Shown piece after piece: positions 11,141 through 23,105 of a stretch of DNA of 64,000 nucleotides. Source of the DNA: Metaphire vulgaris (taxonomy: Eukaryota > Annelida > Clitellata > Crassiclitellata > Megascolecidae); NCBI GenBank assembly GCA_018105865.1, contig CM030867.1:5318369-5382368 (forward strand), written 5' to 3'. Below the pieces are notes generated by a model, which was not told the DNA's origin, made no database searches, and saw only the letters and a list, made by a program, of their open reading frames with translations. The position numbers and the translations under genes are program-made. Positions within the stretch are counted from its first letter, which is position 1, and every line of letters begins with the position of its first letter.

Positions 11141-12042
11141 TAATCTTTATTTTCTCACTGTTGTCATGATTTTGTTTTTAGTCTCATGATGGTATAGGCC
11201 AGGGGTGGCGAACCCGTGGCACGCGTGCCCAAAGTGGCACGTGAGACGATTTTGCGTGACACGCGATGCTGAGACGAATAATTTATTTTTTCTGATGTAA
11301 ATCAATGAAATATTGTATTAATTGTATTACAAACATAGCCTATGTGTGATTTACTGACTTGCTTACTTATGTCATTAACGTACGGTATGCAGTAGCTCAT
11401 GCGTATTATAACAAGATCTCGCTTACTCACGTCTGCCATGTTGTTGATTTTGAAAACTATTAAATATAAAATTTAACTAGTAAACGCTTAAATTTAAAAT
11501 GTCGTTTTCAATGCCGAAGAAGCTAAAGCTAGCCGAAGAAGGAAGTGGCAGAGAATTCCAGGAGTGGCGGACTCAACGATGTGGAATGATCAAAAAGCAG
11601 GATAAGGCCTTTTGTGTCATGTGTTCGGATAGTGTTGTTTGCCGAACGTCTATACTAGTATCGCAGCTAGTACAGCTACTTGGCATGCGGTAAAATTTAT
11701 CTTCTTGAAATTTTATTTATTGGCACGCGGTCAACAAAAGGTTCGCCATCCCTGGTATAGGCTGTATTTTTGCTTTCCAATTCTATTCTATCAATCAGTT
11801 CCTGGAATTCTTTTTCTGATGTTGCTAATAGGATTATGTCATCTGCATAGCTCAAATTGTTGATTGTTTTTCCACCTAGTTTTACCCCTCCTTTAAACCC
11901 ATGCTAGGCATTTTGCATTATCATTCTGGTATGATGATAGGTATGGTGATAATATGCAACCTTTCCTAACTCCTTTTCTAATTTTAAACCAGTCTGTTAT
12001 TATGTCATTGATTTTTATTGCTCCTTCTTGGATGAGAATGAG
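11141..12042 (-). mobile_element. RTE-like LINE, RT palm segment (split by a hAT element)
   Basis: The - strand gives KIRKGVRKGCILSPYL and then a decayed SYADDIILLATSE-type motif (11800-11850), the palm active-site region of RTE-like RTs. The hAT element 11200-11754 interrupts it; 11141-11190 carries the next codons before the break to 9545-10065. Confidence 0.7.
11200..11754. mobile_element. hAT element with 8-bp TSD and remnant N-terminal transposase ORF
   Basis: CAGGGGTGGCGAACC at the left and GGTTCGCCATCCCTG at the right form the TIR. They are flanked by identical GTATAGGC at 11192-11199 and 11755-11762. Inside, a + strand ORF at 11499-11650 begins MSFSMPKKLKLAEEGSGREF and continues EWRTQRCGMIKKQDKAFCVM, followed by CSDSV. 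This is like the N-terminus and first Cys pair of ZBED/FAM200-type hAT transposases. The catalytic and dimerisation parts are missing, so it is an internal-deletion derivative. Confidence 0.9.
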
Positions 12043-12316
12043 AATCATGTCTCATAAAAGCAAACTTTCTTTCGAACATATATATATTTTTTTGGAATGG
12101 GCCTACTTCTGAAAAAGTTATTAACAAAATTTAAAGGGGTCCCAATTTTACGAAACACTTTGTTGATTGCAGCTATACATAGGACATTGAAGATACCAAG
12201 TATCTTTCCTATCACAACTGGGACTTGCTTGATTGTTCTATTCTGAGTCATTTGCAAGATGGGAGACCTGATTGTTATTTAAAATTATTATATTTGGTGC
12301 TATATCTTGTTGCTAG

Positions 12317-13140
<824 letters not shown>

Positions 13141-13535
13141 AAGTCAGGAGCACTTTAACATGAAAATTAACACTTATACACATATTAAGCAAAGTACGAG
13201 GTCAAGAAGAGATGAGTTTTCAATGATTTTAGAAGCAGTTCCGAGGAGGTGATAGCGGTGACTTTGGTCGATAGTGAATTCCACAGTAGCTCGCTCGCTC
13301 TGTAAAAAGATTGTTCTCCAAAGACCGGTGTCTTTGCTGGTGGCAGGACTACAAGTTGTAGATGGCTGCTAGAATGGTTTGAATGTCGCTCAGTCAGCAG
13401 CCTTTTTACTACCAAGGATGTTAAATAATCTGGGCAGCGAGGATCATTTAGGGTGCAGAAAATCATCCAGCAACGCTTGAACTTGATGCATTCTGGAATT
13501 TTCAGCCAATGCAGCAGCAGTCTGTCTCTTAAGCT

Positions 13536-14240
13536 GGGGCGCCACGGGCGAACTTTGTGAGCCGAACAAAGTCCCGGCACATATCCCGGTTCCAAAAATG
13601 CGACCTATTACGACCTACGAGCAGAAATGAGGCCACACCCCCGTGTCGTTCAAGTAGCGCATTTAGAGAAAATGGCTGACGAGCAAATCGCCGTGTTATT
13701 ATGTGGCATGATGTTTTTGGTGGCGCTCAGATCAGTGCATGCACTATCCACGGGGAAAAATAAGAAAAGAAAGAAGCGAGTATGGGTAAGACCATGGATA
13801 AGGTGCAGAGAGTTTTCACAGTGCGTACCATTCCTTTTTCAGGGAACTGACAGCGACCGACCAACAATCATTTAACAATTTCGTACGAATGGATTTTGCT
13901 GCATTTGAAGATTTGTTATCTCGAATTGAACATGACATTGCAAAGGCGGACACCATAATGCGTCGGAGTATATCGACATTTTTGCTTCTTCTTTAACTTC
14001 TTTATCCGTTTAATAACTCGCGCCTGATTGGTTGAACAACTAGAAAGTAAGTCGCACACAGTGAGTTGTATGCTGCAAATCGGTCAGCGCGAACGAAGTA
14101 CGCGCACGACTCACCCCTCCCCAGTCGTCCGGCGCACATTGTGAGCGCGTGGCCAAGCTGTCAATTGAAGCCGGCTTATCCATGAGGCGGAAAATGTGCC
14201 GGGACTTTGTTCGGCTCACAAAGTTCGCCCGTGGCGCCCT
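13536..14240. mobile_element. PIF/Harbinger-like element with 46-bp near-perfect TIRs
   Basis: The left end GGGGCGCCACGGGCGAACTT... continues for about 46 bp and is matched base for base by the inverted right end up to 14239. AGCT flanks both sides (13532-13535, 14241-14244), although Harbingers usually duplicate 3 bp, so the exact boundary is open. The internal coding remnant resembles the N-terminus of Harbinger transposases. The element interrupts an L2-like LINE. Confidence 0.78.
13627..13965 (+). pseudogene. Harbinger-type (ALP1/HARBI1-like) transposase N-terminal remnant
   Basis: One frame gives KNKKRKKRVWVRPWI, the KRRWWVRPW block that opens ALP1-like Harbinger nucleases. After a frame break near 13870 the sequence reads RMDFAAFEDLLSRIEHDIAK followed by ADTIMRRSIS, matching the usual NFLRMSPATFDELLxxV...I and ISPxERL block. 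The DDE nuclease domain is missing; the ORF stops just before the right TIR region. It is a fragment left in a non-autonomous element. Confidence 0.65.
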
Positions 14241-14501
14241 AGCTTTAGTAATGGTGTTACATGTTCATACTGCCTGCGCCAAATATCAAGGGACATGAAG
14301 CATTTATTGCTGACTGTAACCTGTTCAATTGACAAGCTGTAAGGCCAAACAGGATGCTATTGCAATAGTCAAGTCTAGATATAACAAGGGTGCAAATCAG
14401 GTTGATGACATCTGGCTCAGGGAGATATTGTCGTATATCTCGGATCCTTCATAGATGATAATAGCGCATACGAGCCACGTCTCCAATATGTCCTTCATAG
14501 G

Positions 14502-14869
14502 CAGTGATGTTAACAAGGACCGACCCCCCAAGGACGAGGATAAGGACAAGGACTGACCTCCCAAGGACGAGGATAAGGACAAGGACCGACCCTCCAAGGA
14601 CGAGGACAAGGACGAGGACTTACCCCTCAAGCACAAGGACCACAAGGACTGACCCCCAAGGACAAGGATCAAGGACAAGGACCAACTTCTGTCAGACAAA
14701 AAAGTCAGAAAGGAAAAAAACAAACACAATTTCAATTCGAATCACAAAATTAGAAAAGGAAAAAAAGAATGTTGTAAAACATAGTCTAGTCAACAGCAAT
14801 GCTGCATTTCAAATGCGCCTTTGACTTTAGCCACCTAGCTATGTTACTGCGCTTAAGAAATTGTCAAGT

Positions 14870-14909
<40 letters not shown>

Positions 14910-15403
14910 TAATAATAATAAATGAACAAGTGTTTCCAGCAGCTGATCAGTCACACGGTGAGGTCTAATTATGAGACCACTTTGCGAAAACACTCGTTCA
15001 ACTGGAGTCGACGTCGCTGGGCAACAAAGAATTCTGCTAAAGAATCAACTCTTCAACTGGTATTATAAAGGAAACAATGACTAAACATTTTAGTTAGAGT
15101 AACTCAAAGCAAGTATGTAGCCTAAATATAAATCCACATACTACTCTTATCTTGGAACATAATTATCAGTACAATTGAAAATGGTATACAAGTAATTTGG
15201 TCCTTATAAGGACTTTTCAAGGACTAAGTTACAAGGACCAGGACAAGGACCGATCTGCAAGGACGAGGATAAGGACGAGGACCGAACCCTCAAGGACGAG
15301 GATAAGGACGAGGACTGACTCCCCAAGGACGAGGACAAGGACTTCAAATTGGTCCTTAAGGAGTCCTTAAGGACAAGGACCAGGACAAGGATTAACATCA
15401 CTG
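14502..15403. mobile_element. hAT-like element built of GGACAAGGAC/GAGGAC repeats
   Basis: The inverted ends are CAGTGATGTTAA and TTAACATCACTG. On the LINE strand the flanks are CCTATGAT and CCTATGAA (7 of 8 match, with three extra bases on one side). Next to both ends are arrays of AAGGAC/GAGGAC words (14510-14690 and 15205-15390). The middle has an (AAT)n run (14873-14920) and a hAT C-terminal remnant. It is inserted in an L2-like LINE. Confidence 0.75.
14925..15035 (-). pseudogene. hAT transposase C-terminal dimerisation segment
   Basis: The - strand reads TPVERVFSQSGLIIRPHRVT followed by DQLLETLVHLL. This matches the hATC motif SSAPVERVFSxSGLIxRPxRxxLSDxxLExLVFLK. It is a bare fragment of about 35 codons with no upstream transposase. 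Confidence 0.75.
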
Positions 15404-15699
15404 TGAATCATAGGAGAGGTTGTCATCAAGACGAACACCAAGAAGACGCACGTTTGCACTTGGTACGATATCAACTCCGCTTACATTGATAGGCATTCAA
15501 TTTAAGAAGTACTTCTTTCTAGGAGTACTAAGCCAAAGAAGTTGAGTTTTTTCCGGATTTAGTTCTAATCGATTTTCTGTCGTCCATCTTAATTCTCGAG
15601 AGATGCATTCACTAAATTGTGCATAGCATTGTTTAATCTCTGAGGGAAGGCAAGAGTCATATATTTAGTGTGGTTCAATTTTTCTTCTAAGGATTGCTG

Positions 15700-16440
15700 A
15701 CCCATGTGCAAAACCCAAAACTAGTGAGCAGAGATTTACAACCTAAATTTTTAAAAGTGTGAAAGTAGGCTAATGACCATAGTGCTTAGATATCCCAAGT
15801 GTTTTCACTCCGCTAAATAATAGTGTCTATGCTATTGACCTCCGCAGAGTGGCGCCACGTTCATTAGCTTCCCGTGTCGCTACAGTGACTACATGCATAT
15901 TTCATGCAATATCGTATTTTAAAGCATTGTTTTATAATAATTATTAACAAATATATTTTAACGATTCGGAGATTTGAAGCGTCTTATATTGTATCGTCCA
16001 TCTGATCGAGGTGTAACCAATTTCAGGTAAGTTTTGCTTTGTTTTTATTAATATTCACTTGCTATGTCTAAGTCATTCTCGACTGTAACCATACTATTAT
16101 TATAGCGCCTTTGTAAATGTGCAACACATCAGACGATGGTCACCATGTTCTCGCAGCGTATGTTCAACGATAGGGAAATAATTTTGTTCATCTAAACTGC
16201 ATACACAATGTCTGAAAAGCGTACGAGATCTTTTGGATTTCACAGGAGCTGCTAAGCCATTAAAATTGCATAAGTTCTTCAACTATTATGTTTTAATTTG
16301 GCGCCATGTATTCTTGGCTGCAACACTAACTAGGGTAATAGACGGACCTACGTTTCTGACAACTTTGGTTTTAAAACTGGAAGATAAGTTGATTAGTCTT
16401 CAACATGTTTATGATCGATTTGTATCATTCATTTGTAGGA
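15700..16440. other. unassigned sequence upstream of the THAP remnant
   Basis: No recognised domain. TTTCAGGTAAG near 16022-16031 is a splice-like site and could belong to the 5' part of the THAP-containing element. Confidence 0.3.
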
Positions 16441-16441
16441 G

Positions 16442-16815
16442 ATGCCACGAAATAGTTGTGTAACTACATGCAATTCCAGCCACAACGGAATGGAATATGT
16501 GACGGTGTTCCATTCTGAAGACAAAATGGACTAGAACCATTCGCAGGGAAAACTTTACACCGACTAAGGACAGTGCTGTATGTATCAAGCATTTCGCACA
16601 AGAATTTCTAGTGCTTGAAGAGAAAATGTTACAACCTTACAGTTCAGTGAAACTGTTACTAAGTCCGAGGTTTACAGATGGAGCTTATCCTTCAGTTTTT
16701 CAGAATTTGCCATTCTATTTTTCATCACAGCCGTTGAAGAAACGCCGAGCCTTAGATGATCGTCAGTCAGAAATGGACTTTCGTGATCACCAAGCATTCA
16801 CTGACTGGATGGGAT
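16442..16815 (+). pseudogene. THAP-domain protein remnant (P-element/THAP9-like?)
   Basis: An ATG opens MPRNSCVTTCNSSHNGMEYV followed by TVFHSEDK, matching the THAP start MPxxCxxxxC. After a one-base frame break near 16522 the next frame gives KWTRTIRRENFTPTKDSAVC, then IKHFAQEFLV, the W, C-x2-H part of the C2CH zinc finger. SPRFTDGAYPSVFQNLPFYF follows, like the conserved L-x2-GAVPTIF end. Downstream, KKRRALDDRQSEMDFRDHQA runs into stops. THAP domains bind DNA and occur in host factors and P-type transposases. Which one this came from cannot be told; no catalytic domain was found. Confidence 0.7.
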
Positions 16816-17300
16816 AGCGACATTGGCCTAATAACTTCTTTTGAGAGCTTAAAAACTGGATATATTCATCACCTAAGTGACAGATGGATTCTAAACATAG
16901 TGATTCGTGTCTCCATATATCTTTTATTGACTTTTCGGATATTCCAAGTTTGAAGGTTACTATTTCTGTAAACGTTGACTTGCATGTTACTGGTTTTGTG
17001 TTTGTGATGATGTTCAATTAAAAAGTTCGTCCTGGGTTTTGACACCAATGCAAATGTGAGACCATTGGTCAAAATTTGTTTCAATTATTACCCATTTAGA
17101 AAATTGTACTAAAGAGATGATGCCACAAACAACCTTTTCAATTATGTTCAAAATTACCACACCTTTCAACTAACATTGTCAGCAACAGAATCGGGTAAAA
17201 CTTAAACTTTGTTAAGTTTTCACAATACTTCTAAATAATGCACACAAAGTTTGTACCATTTGTAGTATCTAACACTACAATAGTCAATACAGACCAAATC
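16816..17300. other. decayed sequence downstream of the THAP remnant
   Basis: Short open stretches such as DFSDIPSLKVTISVNVDLHV (near 16930-16985) may continue the THAP element, but no motif is diagnostic. Confidence 0.3.
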
Positions 17301-17329
17301 TTAAGTGCCTGTCAAACCACTACACTTAT

Positions 17330-17500
17330 AGCTGCTATTTGTCCATAAATTTGCATTGCATTTAAGATATAAAATGAGCTTTTTCAGTAACGTATCCGTC
17401 GTATGAGCACAATTTGGTCTCATTATCAACCCACTGTGACAGAAAATACTCTCAACAGGGACTGAACTAAGTGGTGAACAGAAGTGTAAGATATGAGAAC
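17330..17500 (-). pseudogene. hAT transposase C-terminal segment (second copy)
   Basis: The - strand gives LSSVPVESIFCHSGLIMRPN, then CAHTTDTLLKKLILYLKCN, the hATC dimerisation motif (SSAPVER.FSxSGLIMRPxR...LxxLVFLKCN). As at 14925, it sits beside an array of short degenerate repeats (17560-17720), which suggests the same element family. Confidence 0.8.
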
Positions 17501-17559
17501 TGTTCAGCACACACAGTTGCTGCAGATTTGCAAAATTGGTAAATTTGTTATTAAATGTG

Positions 17560-17720
17560 TTGCTTGCAGGCCTCAACCCTCAAGGCCAAGTACAAGTCCA
17601 AGTACCCAATCCTCAATGCCAACTACAGGCACAAGTACCGGTACTCAACCTTCTATGCCAAGCACAAGCACTTGCTTTTTGGTACTTTAAGCACAGTACT
17701 AGTCCAAGCACAAGGCCAAG
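17560..17720. repeat. AAGTACAAGTCCAAGTAC-type degenerate hexamer repeat
   Basis: Words of the form (C)AAGNAC/CAAGNCC recur every 6 or 12 bases (AAGGCCAAGTACAAGTCCAAGTAC..., AGCACAAGGCCAAGCAC). It is organised like the AAGGAC array at 14510-15390 but with a different base set. Confidence 0.7.
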
Positions 17721-17769
17721 CACTAATAACACTGGCTTGAACAGACTGAATTTTGTGGTCCAGCTTTTA

Positions 17770-18780
17770 TAACCAGATGTGCATCCTGAAACAAAACACT
17801 TTGAGCTGTTGGTCAGCATCCTATGATCCTGCAAATTGCAAATGGCAGTGTGGGAGTTGTGGAATCTGAGCGGGGGGGATAAGATTTTCATTAGACGAAA
17901 ATTCACTGGAAAAACTACAACCAACATCTGACAGGCACTATACTATGTGAAAATCTCTGATCAGTGCAAAAGTTAGCTGGGGTGTTTCCCGTCACCCAAC
18001 CCCTCCGGCAACATCAACACTGGCAAATGGAATAAGTAGTCAGAAACATATTGTACGGTTCACAAACCTTCTCTTAATTTTGCAAGTTTTATAATTTGAG
18101 GCAGACATTTCCTGCAGCTTAGCACTTATCACCTACGGACTGACCGCTGGATTACAACCTCGAATCACCACGGACTTAAGCGACCACTGACTGTTGCCGA
18201 TGCACTACTACAATGGTGCTAAAGAAGTATACTACTACCACTGCCTCAAATATCGCTCACCATTCGTTACTTAGTTTCCCGGAGCATAACACTAAATCAT
18301 CTATCAAATCATCAATAAAAATCACCAAGTTACTCGCAAATGTACAGTAAACGATATGGATTCACCTAGCAAACTACTTATACAATTATTATTCACTGGC
18401 AAGGTTCATTTGGGTCGGTTGTTCGGAAGGAAAGAATTGGTACAAGAAGTGTTTAAAATGGGCATTTTATTACTTTACATAAAACATACATACAAAAATA
18501 CATACCAAATCACTAATACACAAGTCGTAAACAGCTAATAAGTGATAAAATCCTTTTGTTATCCTTAAAAATCACTTTTGAAACAACATTACAACCAATG
18601 CAACTAGCTAAAAACCGGGAAACTAAGTACTCTAGCGACACCTTCCGAAAGTCAATGGCTACAGACCAAATATTTAACACATGCTCAATAAGGAGTTGTC
18701 TCACTTGGGATATCTATGCACTATGCTAATGATGGTAGGCTTAGTGTTACCACTTCAAAAACATGCTTTTGTATCCAATT
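17770..18780. other. unassigned; possible small TIR element 18264-18630
   Basis: ACTTAGTTTCCCGG at about 18267-18280 is repeated inverted (CCGGGAAACTAAGT) at about 18616-18629, so a 0.37-kb TIR element is possible. No coding motif was seen in the rest. Confidence 0.3.
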
Positions 18781-18859
18781 GTTAAAGTTAAGTACAAGTT
18801 TATGTACAAATATTCTAAAAATTTATTACCACAAATTTTCTATGAAGATGAATTTTTTA

Positions 18860-20490
18860 AACCTATTAATAAACTAAATTTCTCACAATATAAGAAATTA
18901 TAACAAATTAGCTATTCCTTTTGCTCGTACTAATACCAGATTATTTACTATTAAATTTTCAGGACCTCATACTTGGAACACACTTCCTACCTCTCTGAAA
19001 ATAATACCTAATCTTAATGAATTTAAAAATAAAATAAAAAATTTATAATGCTAGAACAATGTAAATCTTAACTAATGTTTATTATCTATTTATTATGCAT
19101 ACCTTTTTTCTCACTTGTCAGATGGTCATTATTCATGTTATTTAGTCTTTATTCTTTAAAGCCTACTTAACCTTTTTTAAGGGTTTGCCGTTTATAGACG
19201 GCGGCGGAAAACCATAGCCAAACGGCGTTCACCATCTATAAACGGTGCGCTATATAAGCGACTGTGTACCGTGGACCTGCAATTTTTTCAAAAATTCAAC
19301 GCGGCAACTGATTTAGTTCACATCCATTCGATAGGCGGCAGCACCAGTTTCAATAATGCTGACTATATATGCAAGAGGTATTGGCTGTGTAACAACCAAG
19401 GCTGGAAAATGTATAGGAAAAATCTTCAGCCGGAGGCTAGAGAGGTCATAACTACGCCAAATATGGTCCGATCTTCAACATTTTTGCACTATTCTGTTCC
19501 AATTACACATCCCTACAACTTTCTCGCTCACAGTTGGGGTCACCGTTGAAATTTTTTTTATTGAGCTTTGAAATTTTTTGTCGGAGATGGTCAGATTTTG
19601 GGGTGTAGAGTGGACCCTACCCCCCAAAATTTTTTTTTGCACGGATGGTTCGAAAGACCAATAAAAATGCTCAACAATGGTGCAAACCACATCTTTCTAG
19701 CTTCTATATAGCCTGAAATATACTGAGTTGTTCGGTTTTTCACATTGAAAATCCGTTCGCATAATTGTCATTTCAACCAGCAATTGACACTTGGGTATGA
19801 AACTTCATAACTACCCCAAATATGGTCCGATCTTCAAAATTTTTGCACCATTCTGTTCCAATTACACTCCTCTAGAACTCTATCGCTCACATTTGGGGGT
19901 TTACCACTGAAGACGTTTTGCTATTGACCTTTGATCAAAATTTGAACAAAATGTTGGGGAGGGGTCCGATTTTGGGGTGTAGAGTGGTCCCTACCCCCAA
20001 CTTTTTTCTTTTGGCACGGATGGATAGAAAGAGCAATAAAAATGCTCAACAACGGTGCAAACCGCATCTTTCTAGCTTCTATATAGCCTGAAATATAGTA
20101 AGTTTATAACGTATATGTTCACGTTTTCATACGAATGCCTTTTCCAAAAATTAATTCCCCCGTCGGGGGATGACTTAAAAAATTTATTCCCCTTTTAAAA
20201 GGTTAAATAGATGTCGATGTATTTAACCTTCTTTAATTACCATAGGATTTACTCTGTCTGAGATACCTACCTGTGGGAATTTTTTTCCCTTATGGTATCT
20301 TTTTATTTCTTTATTCTTGAATTAATATAAGTAATTATATTATGATCTTACAGTTTGTTTACCTTATATTAAGTTGTTTATTTGTATTTCATCTATGCTG
20401 TAAAATATTAAGTATCATGCTAATTTTTTATTTTCATTGCAAAAGCATTTCATTGATGATGGATTTTTGGAAAGAATAAACTAGTTATCT
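18860..20490 (+). mobile_element. LINE RT C-terminus and 3' UTR, split by a TTAA element
   Basis: The + strand gives YNKLAIPFARTNTRLFTIKF followed by SGPHTWNTLPTSLKIIPNLN and EFKNKIKN (18895-19047), the usual LINE end FSYxGPxxWNSLPxxLK...FKxxLK. The AT-rich 3' UTR continues to 19166, is interrupted by the element 19171-20202, and resumes at 20207-20490. It ends in TGATGGATTTTTGGAAAGAATAAAC. This is a different LINE family from the GCGCTTTTG type. Confidence 0.7.
19171..20202 (+). mobile_element. TTAA element (piggyBac-type, non-autonomous)
   Basis: TTAA lies at 19167-19170 and 20203-20206. The left end is CCTTTTTTAAGGGTTTGCCG and the right end CCTTTTAAAAGG. Near the left end, CGTTCACCGTC...TATAAACGG repeats are followed by two tandem units of about 360 bp. 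It is closely similar to the copies at 30036 and 49633. Confidence 0.88.
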
Positions 20491-20499
20491 ATCTGAGTA

Positions 20500-21148
20500 T
20501 AAATTAAAAATCACATTTTGAAATTTTCACTCGGTTTTATACATTTGCATCCAGTTACTTCCAGCAGAGTAGTTTCTGCAGTGAACTACCTCAACGAATC
20601 CCACTTGAGATGAATATTTTAACCTTAATCGCTGCCTATGTTAACAAGATGACAACAGTTGAACACTGCGCACTAAGAAACAAGACGAACAGAATTAATT
20701 AATAATTGACCGAAGTGGTTTTGCAGGTTCTCGTTTGAAGAGTGTTAATAGTGCAGTATTTAAACTTACTTAAGGTCTGCGATGGCACTGCTTCATTGCT
20801 TGTATTTTCATTGATTTTTATTTTATTAATAAATTACACAAAGTTTACCATATCGCTGCTATTGCACTCAGGGGGAAAATTCTCTGCACTACGAGCTGGA
20901 AATCTGTATGCCAGCGCATCTTAGTGAAGCTTAGAGGGAACACTGGTGTGGTTATGTCTAAATACAACACACAGGCCACTGTGAAACAATGTGGAGTGGG
21001 TGGGTGTGACTTTTTGAAGCCTGGCTGTGGCCTGTGAGCTGGAGACCGTTTGACCTCTTTGTGTCCATCAAGCACTACTGGTGGCCATTTTAAAAGCTGG
21101 CAGTTTGTGATGCCTTTTGGCTAATTGCAGGTGTTTATCACCAAAAGC
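20500..21148. other. mostly unassigned; hAT-like end near 20947
   Basis: GCTTAGAGGGAACACTGG at 20929-20946 looks like the inverted CAGTGTTCCCTCTAAGC end of a hAT MITE, but no partner end or duplication was found. The remainder is unrecognised. Confidence 0.35.
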
Positions 21149-21156
21149 CTCTAACT

Positions 21157-21499
21157 CAGCGGTTCTCAACCTGTGGGTCGCGACCCCCACGGAGGTCGAA
21201 TGCCGATTTGCCAGGGGTCGCCCGAGACCATCAGAAATATGGAGTTGTCTCTTTTCTTGTTATTGTACAAAATGTCCTCAGTGGTAGTTACGATGTACTA
21301 GTTGTTTTACTATAATTGTAATTCGAAGATAGACATGGAGACAATTAAATAATAACGATTTCGAACATTTTGATTGTCGTAGAATTATTATTTTTAGCAG
21401 TTTACATTGTGAACGAAAATAATTTTACCGTTGGGGGTCGCCACATAATGGGGAATTTAATTAAAAGGGTCGCTGCACAATAAAGGTTGAGAACCGCTG
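21157..21499. mobile_element. hAT MITE with perfect 8-bp TSD
   Basis: CAGCGGTTCTCAACCTGTGG at the left and GGTTGAGAACCGCTG at the right, flanked by CTCTAACT at 21149-21156 and 21500-21507. It is 343 bp with no coding capacity. The GGGTCGCGACCCC palindrome lies just inside the left end. Confidence 0.93.
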
Positions 21500-21661
21500 C
21501 TCTAACTGGAGTCTGTATGCTGACAGGCTGAAGATCTTTCATGTTGAAAACACCCTTTTAAGACTACCAGTACATTTAGCCCAATTTATACTGCAGCACT
21601 CATCCAGTGACTATTGTTGACCTAACTCACTGGCATTTACTCAATGGACTTAGCCCCTTAA

Positions 21662-22671
21662 CGGAGTGCACCGTATATATAAACGGCGCGTGTCAATCAT
21701 TCGTCAACAGGGATCGCTGTTTATAAATGGCGCGCAACTTCAGCGTCTGGTCCGCAATTGGGTTCACCGTTTATAAATGTTCCAATGCTATAATTCAATT
21801 TAGTTATTATCCACTCGCTAGGTGGTAGCTTTTCTTTAGATATTGTGCCCTGTATAAGCAAGGAAAATAGGTTTTATTCGACTGAGGGTCGGATTTTGAC
21901 TTTGCAAAAGAGTAATTTCTAGGGTTTGAAATATGATAACTACCCCAAATTGGGCCCGATCTACAAAATGTTTGAACTATTCTGTTCCAATGACACCCCC
22001 TACAACTTTGCTAATCACAAGTGGGGTCACCACTGAAAATTGTTTGCTACTGAGCTTTGAACAAAAATTTTTGGGAGAGTCCTGTTTTAGGCTGTAGAGT
22101 GGACCCTACCCCCAAAATTTTTTTGGGCACGGATGGTTAGAAAGAGCAATAAAATTGCTAAACAACTGTGCAAGGCTTTTTTTCTTCTATATAGCTCTAT
22201 ATAACCTGAAATGTTCGGTTTTTCAGATTGCAAATTTGTGCAAAATTGTCATTTCTCCGAGCAATGAGTTCTAGGGTTTAAAAATTTGATAACTACCCCA
22301 AATTGGGTCCGATCTTCCAAATTTTTGAACTATTCTGTTCCAATGACACCCCCCCTACACTCATACACCACTGACAAATTTTTGCTATTGAGCTTTGAAC
22401 AAAATTTTTGGGAGGGGATCCTATTTTAGGCTGTAGAGTGGACCCTACCCCCAATTTTTTTTTGGCACGAATGGTTCGAAAGACCAATAAAAATGCTAAA
22501 CAACGGTGCAAACCTCATTTTTTTAGCTTCTATATAGCCTGAAATATGGTATGAAATATGAAATATAGTAAATTTAAAACGTATATGTTCACAGTTCTTA
22601 TGAATGCTTTTTCCCAAAATTAATTACCCAGAATGTTGACGTCTTGTAAAATTTAATTTCCCCGTAAGGAG
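21662..22671 (+). mobile_element. TTAA element (diverged copy)
   Basis: TTAA lies at 21658-21661 and 22672-22675. The left part carries TATATATAAACGGCGCG, TTTATAAATGGCGCGC and TTTATAAATG, repeats of the family subterminal motif. Two tandem units (about 21935-22250 and 22250-22560) carry the CCGATCT...TGTTCCAATGACACC and GTAGAGTGGACCCTACC landmarks. It is more diverged than the 30036 copy and closer to the one at 60902. Confidence 0.82.
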
Positions 22672-22829
22672 TTAACCCTTTGGTCCCGTAAGGCCAATGT
22701 TTCGGCTTTATAACATATTAGTTATACAGATTGCCTTGGCAAAAGGATTCAGGTCATTTCTGTTGCTTTAGTAAAGTAATGATAACCATGGCATTTACAC
22801 TTTTGATATTATGGTATGTTATGGTCATC

Positions 22830-23105
22830 CATCTTCATTGCTGATAGTCAGAGGCTGTGCAGGTTGACAGCACAGTTCTCCACGCCTCTGTCTTTTACTG
22901 TTCTGATGCAATTGCTGATTGGTTTTCCCATCCATTCTATGACTTCATCCATCCACCTATTAGAGCGGCCTCTCTTCCTCTCATTGTTAATTCTGCCATG
23001 TATTATCATCATGTTTAGGTTGTCTGCTCTCACTATATGTCGAAAGTATTTGAATTTTTTATGTTGGACAACCAAGTATAGGCACTTGTTCCTTCTAAGT
23101 CGGGG
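22830..23105 (-). mobile_element. RTE-like LINE C-terminal fragment
   Basis: The - strand gives FKYFRHIVRADNLNMMIIHG followed by RINNERKRGRSNRWMDEVIE, corresponding to GHVxRMdd...G.xxGxRxRGRPxxRW. Only the end of ORF2 is present. Confidence 0.7.

Larger units (their letters stand above)
13150..15690 (-). mobile_element. L2/CR1-like LINE split by two DNA elements
   Basis: Three blocks read in order on the - strand. At 15405-15690 is the VRLLGVRLDDNLSY region. At 14241-14501 is GHIGDVARMRYYHL...VISRLDYCNSILFGLTACQL. At 13185-13535 is LHWLKIPECIKFKRCWMIFC, GEQSFYRASELLWNSLSTKV and the LKTHLF end. A 705-bp Harbinger-like element separates the last two, and a 0.9-kb hAT-like element separates the first two. 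Removing both restores the order of a 5'-truncated LINE with a few stops. Confidence 0.85.

Noticed and set aside
14504..14824. Arg/Thr-rich and Ser/Leu-rich proteins at 14397-14824 and 15204-15401
   Set aside because: They are translations of the AAGGAC word array and shift composition with frame. No conserved protein is suggested.
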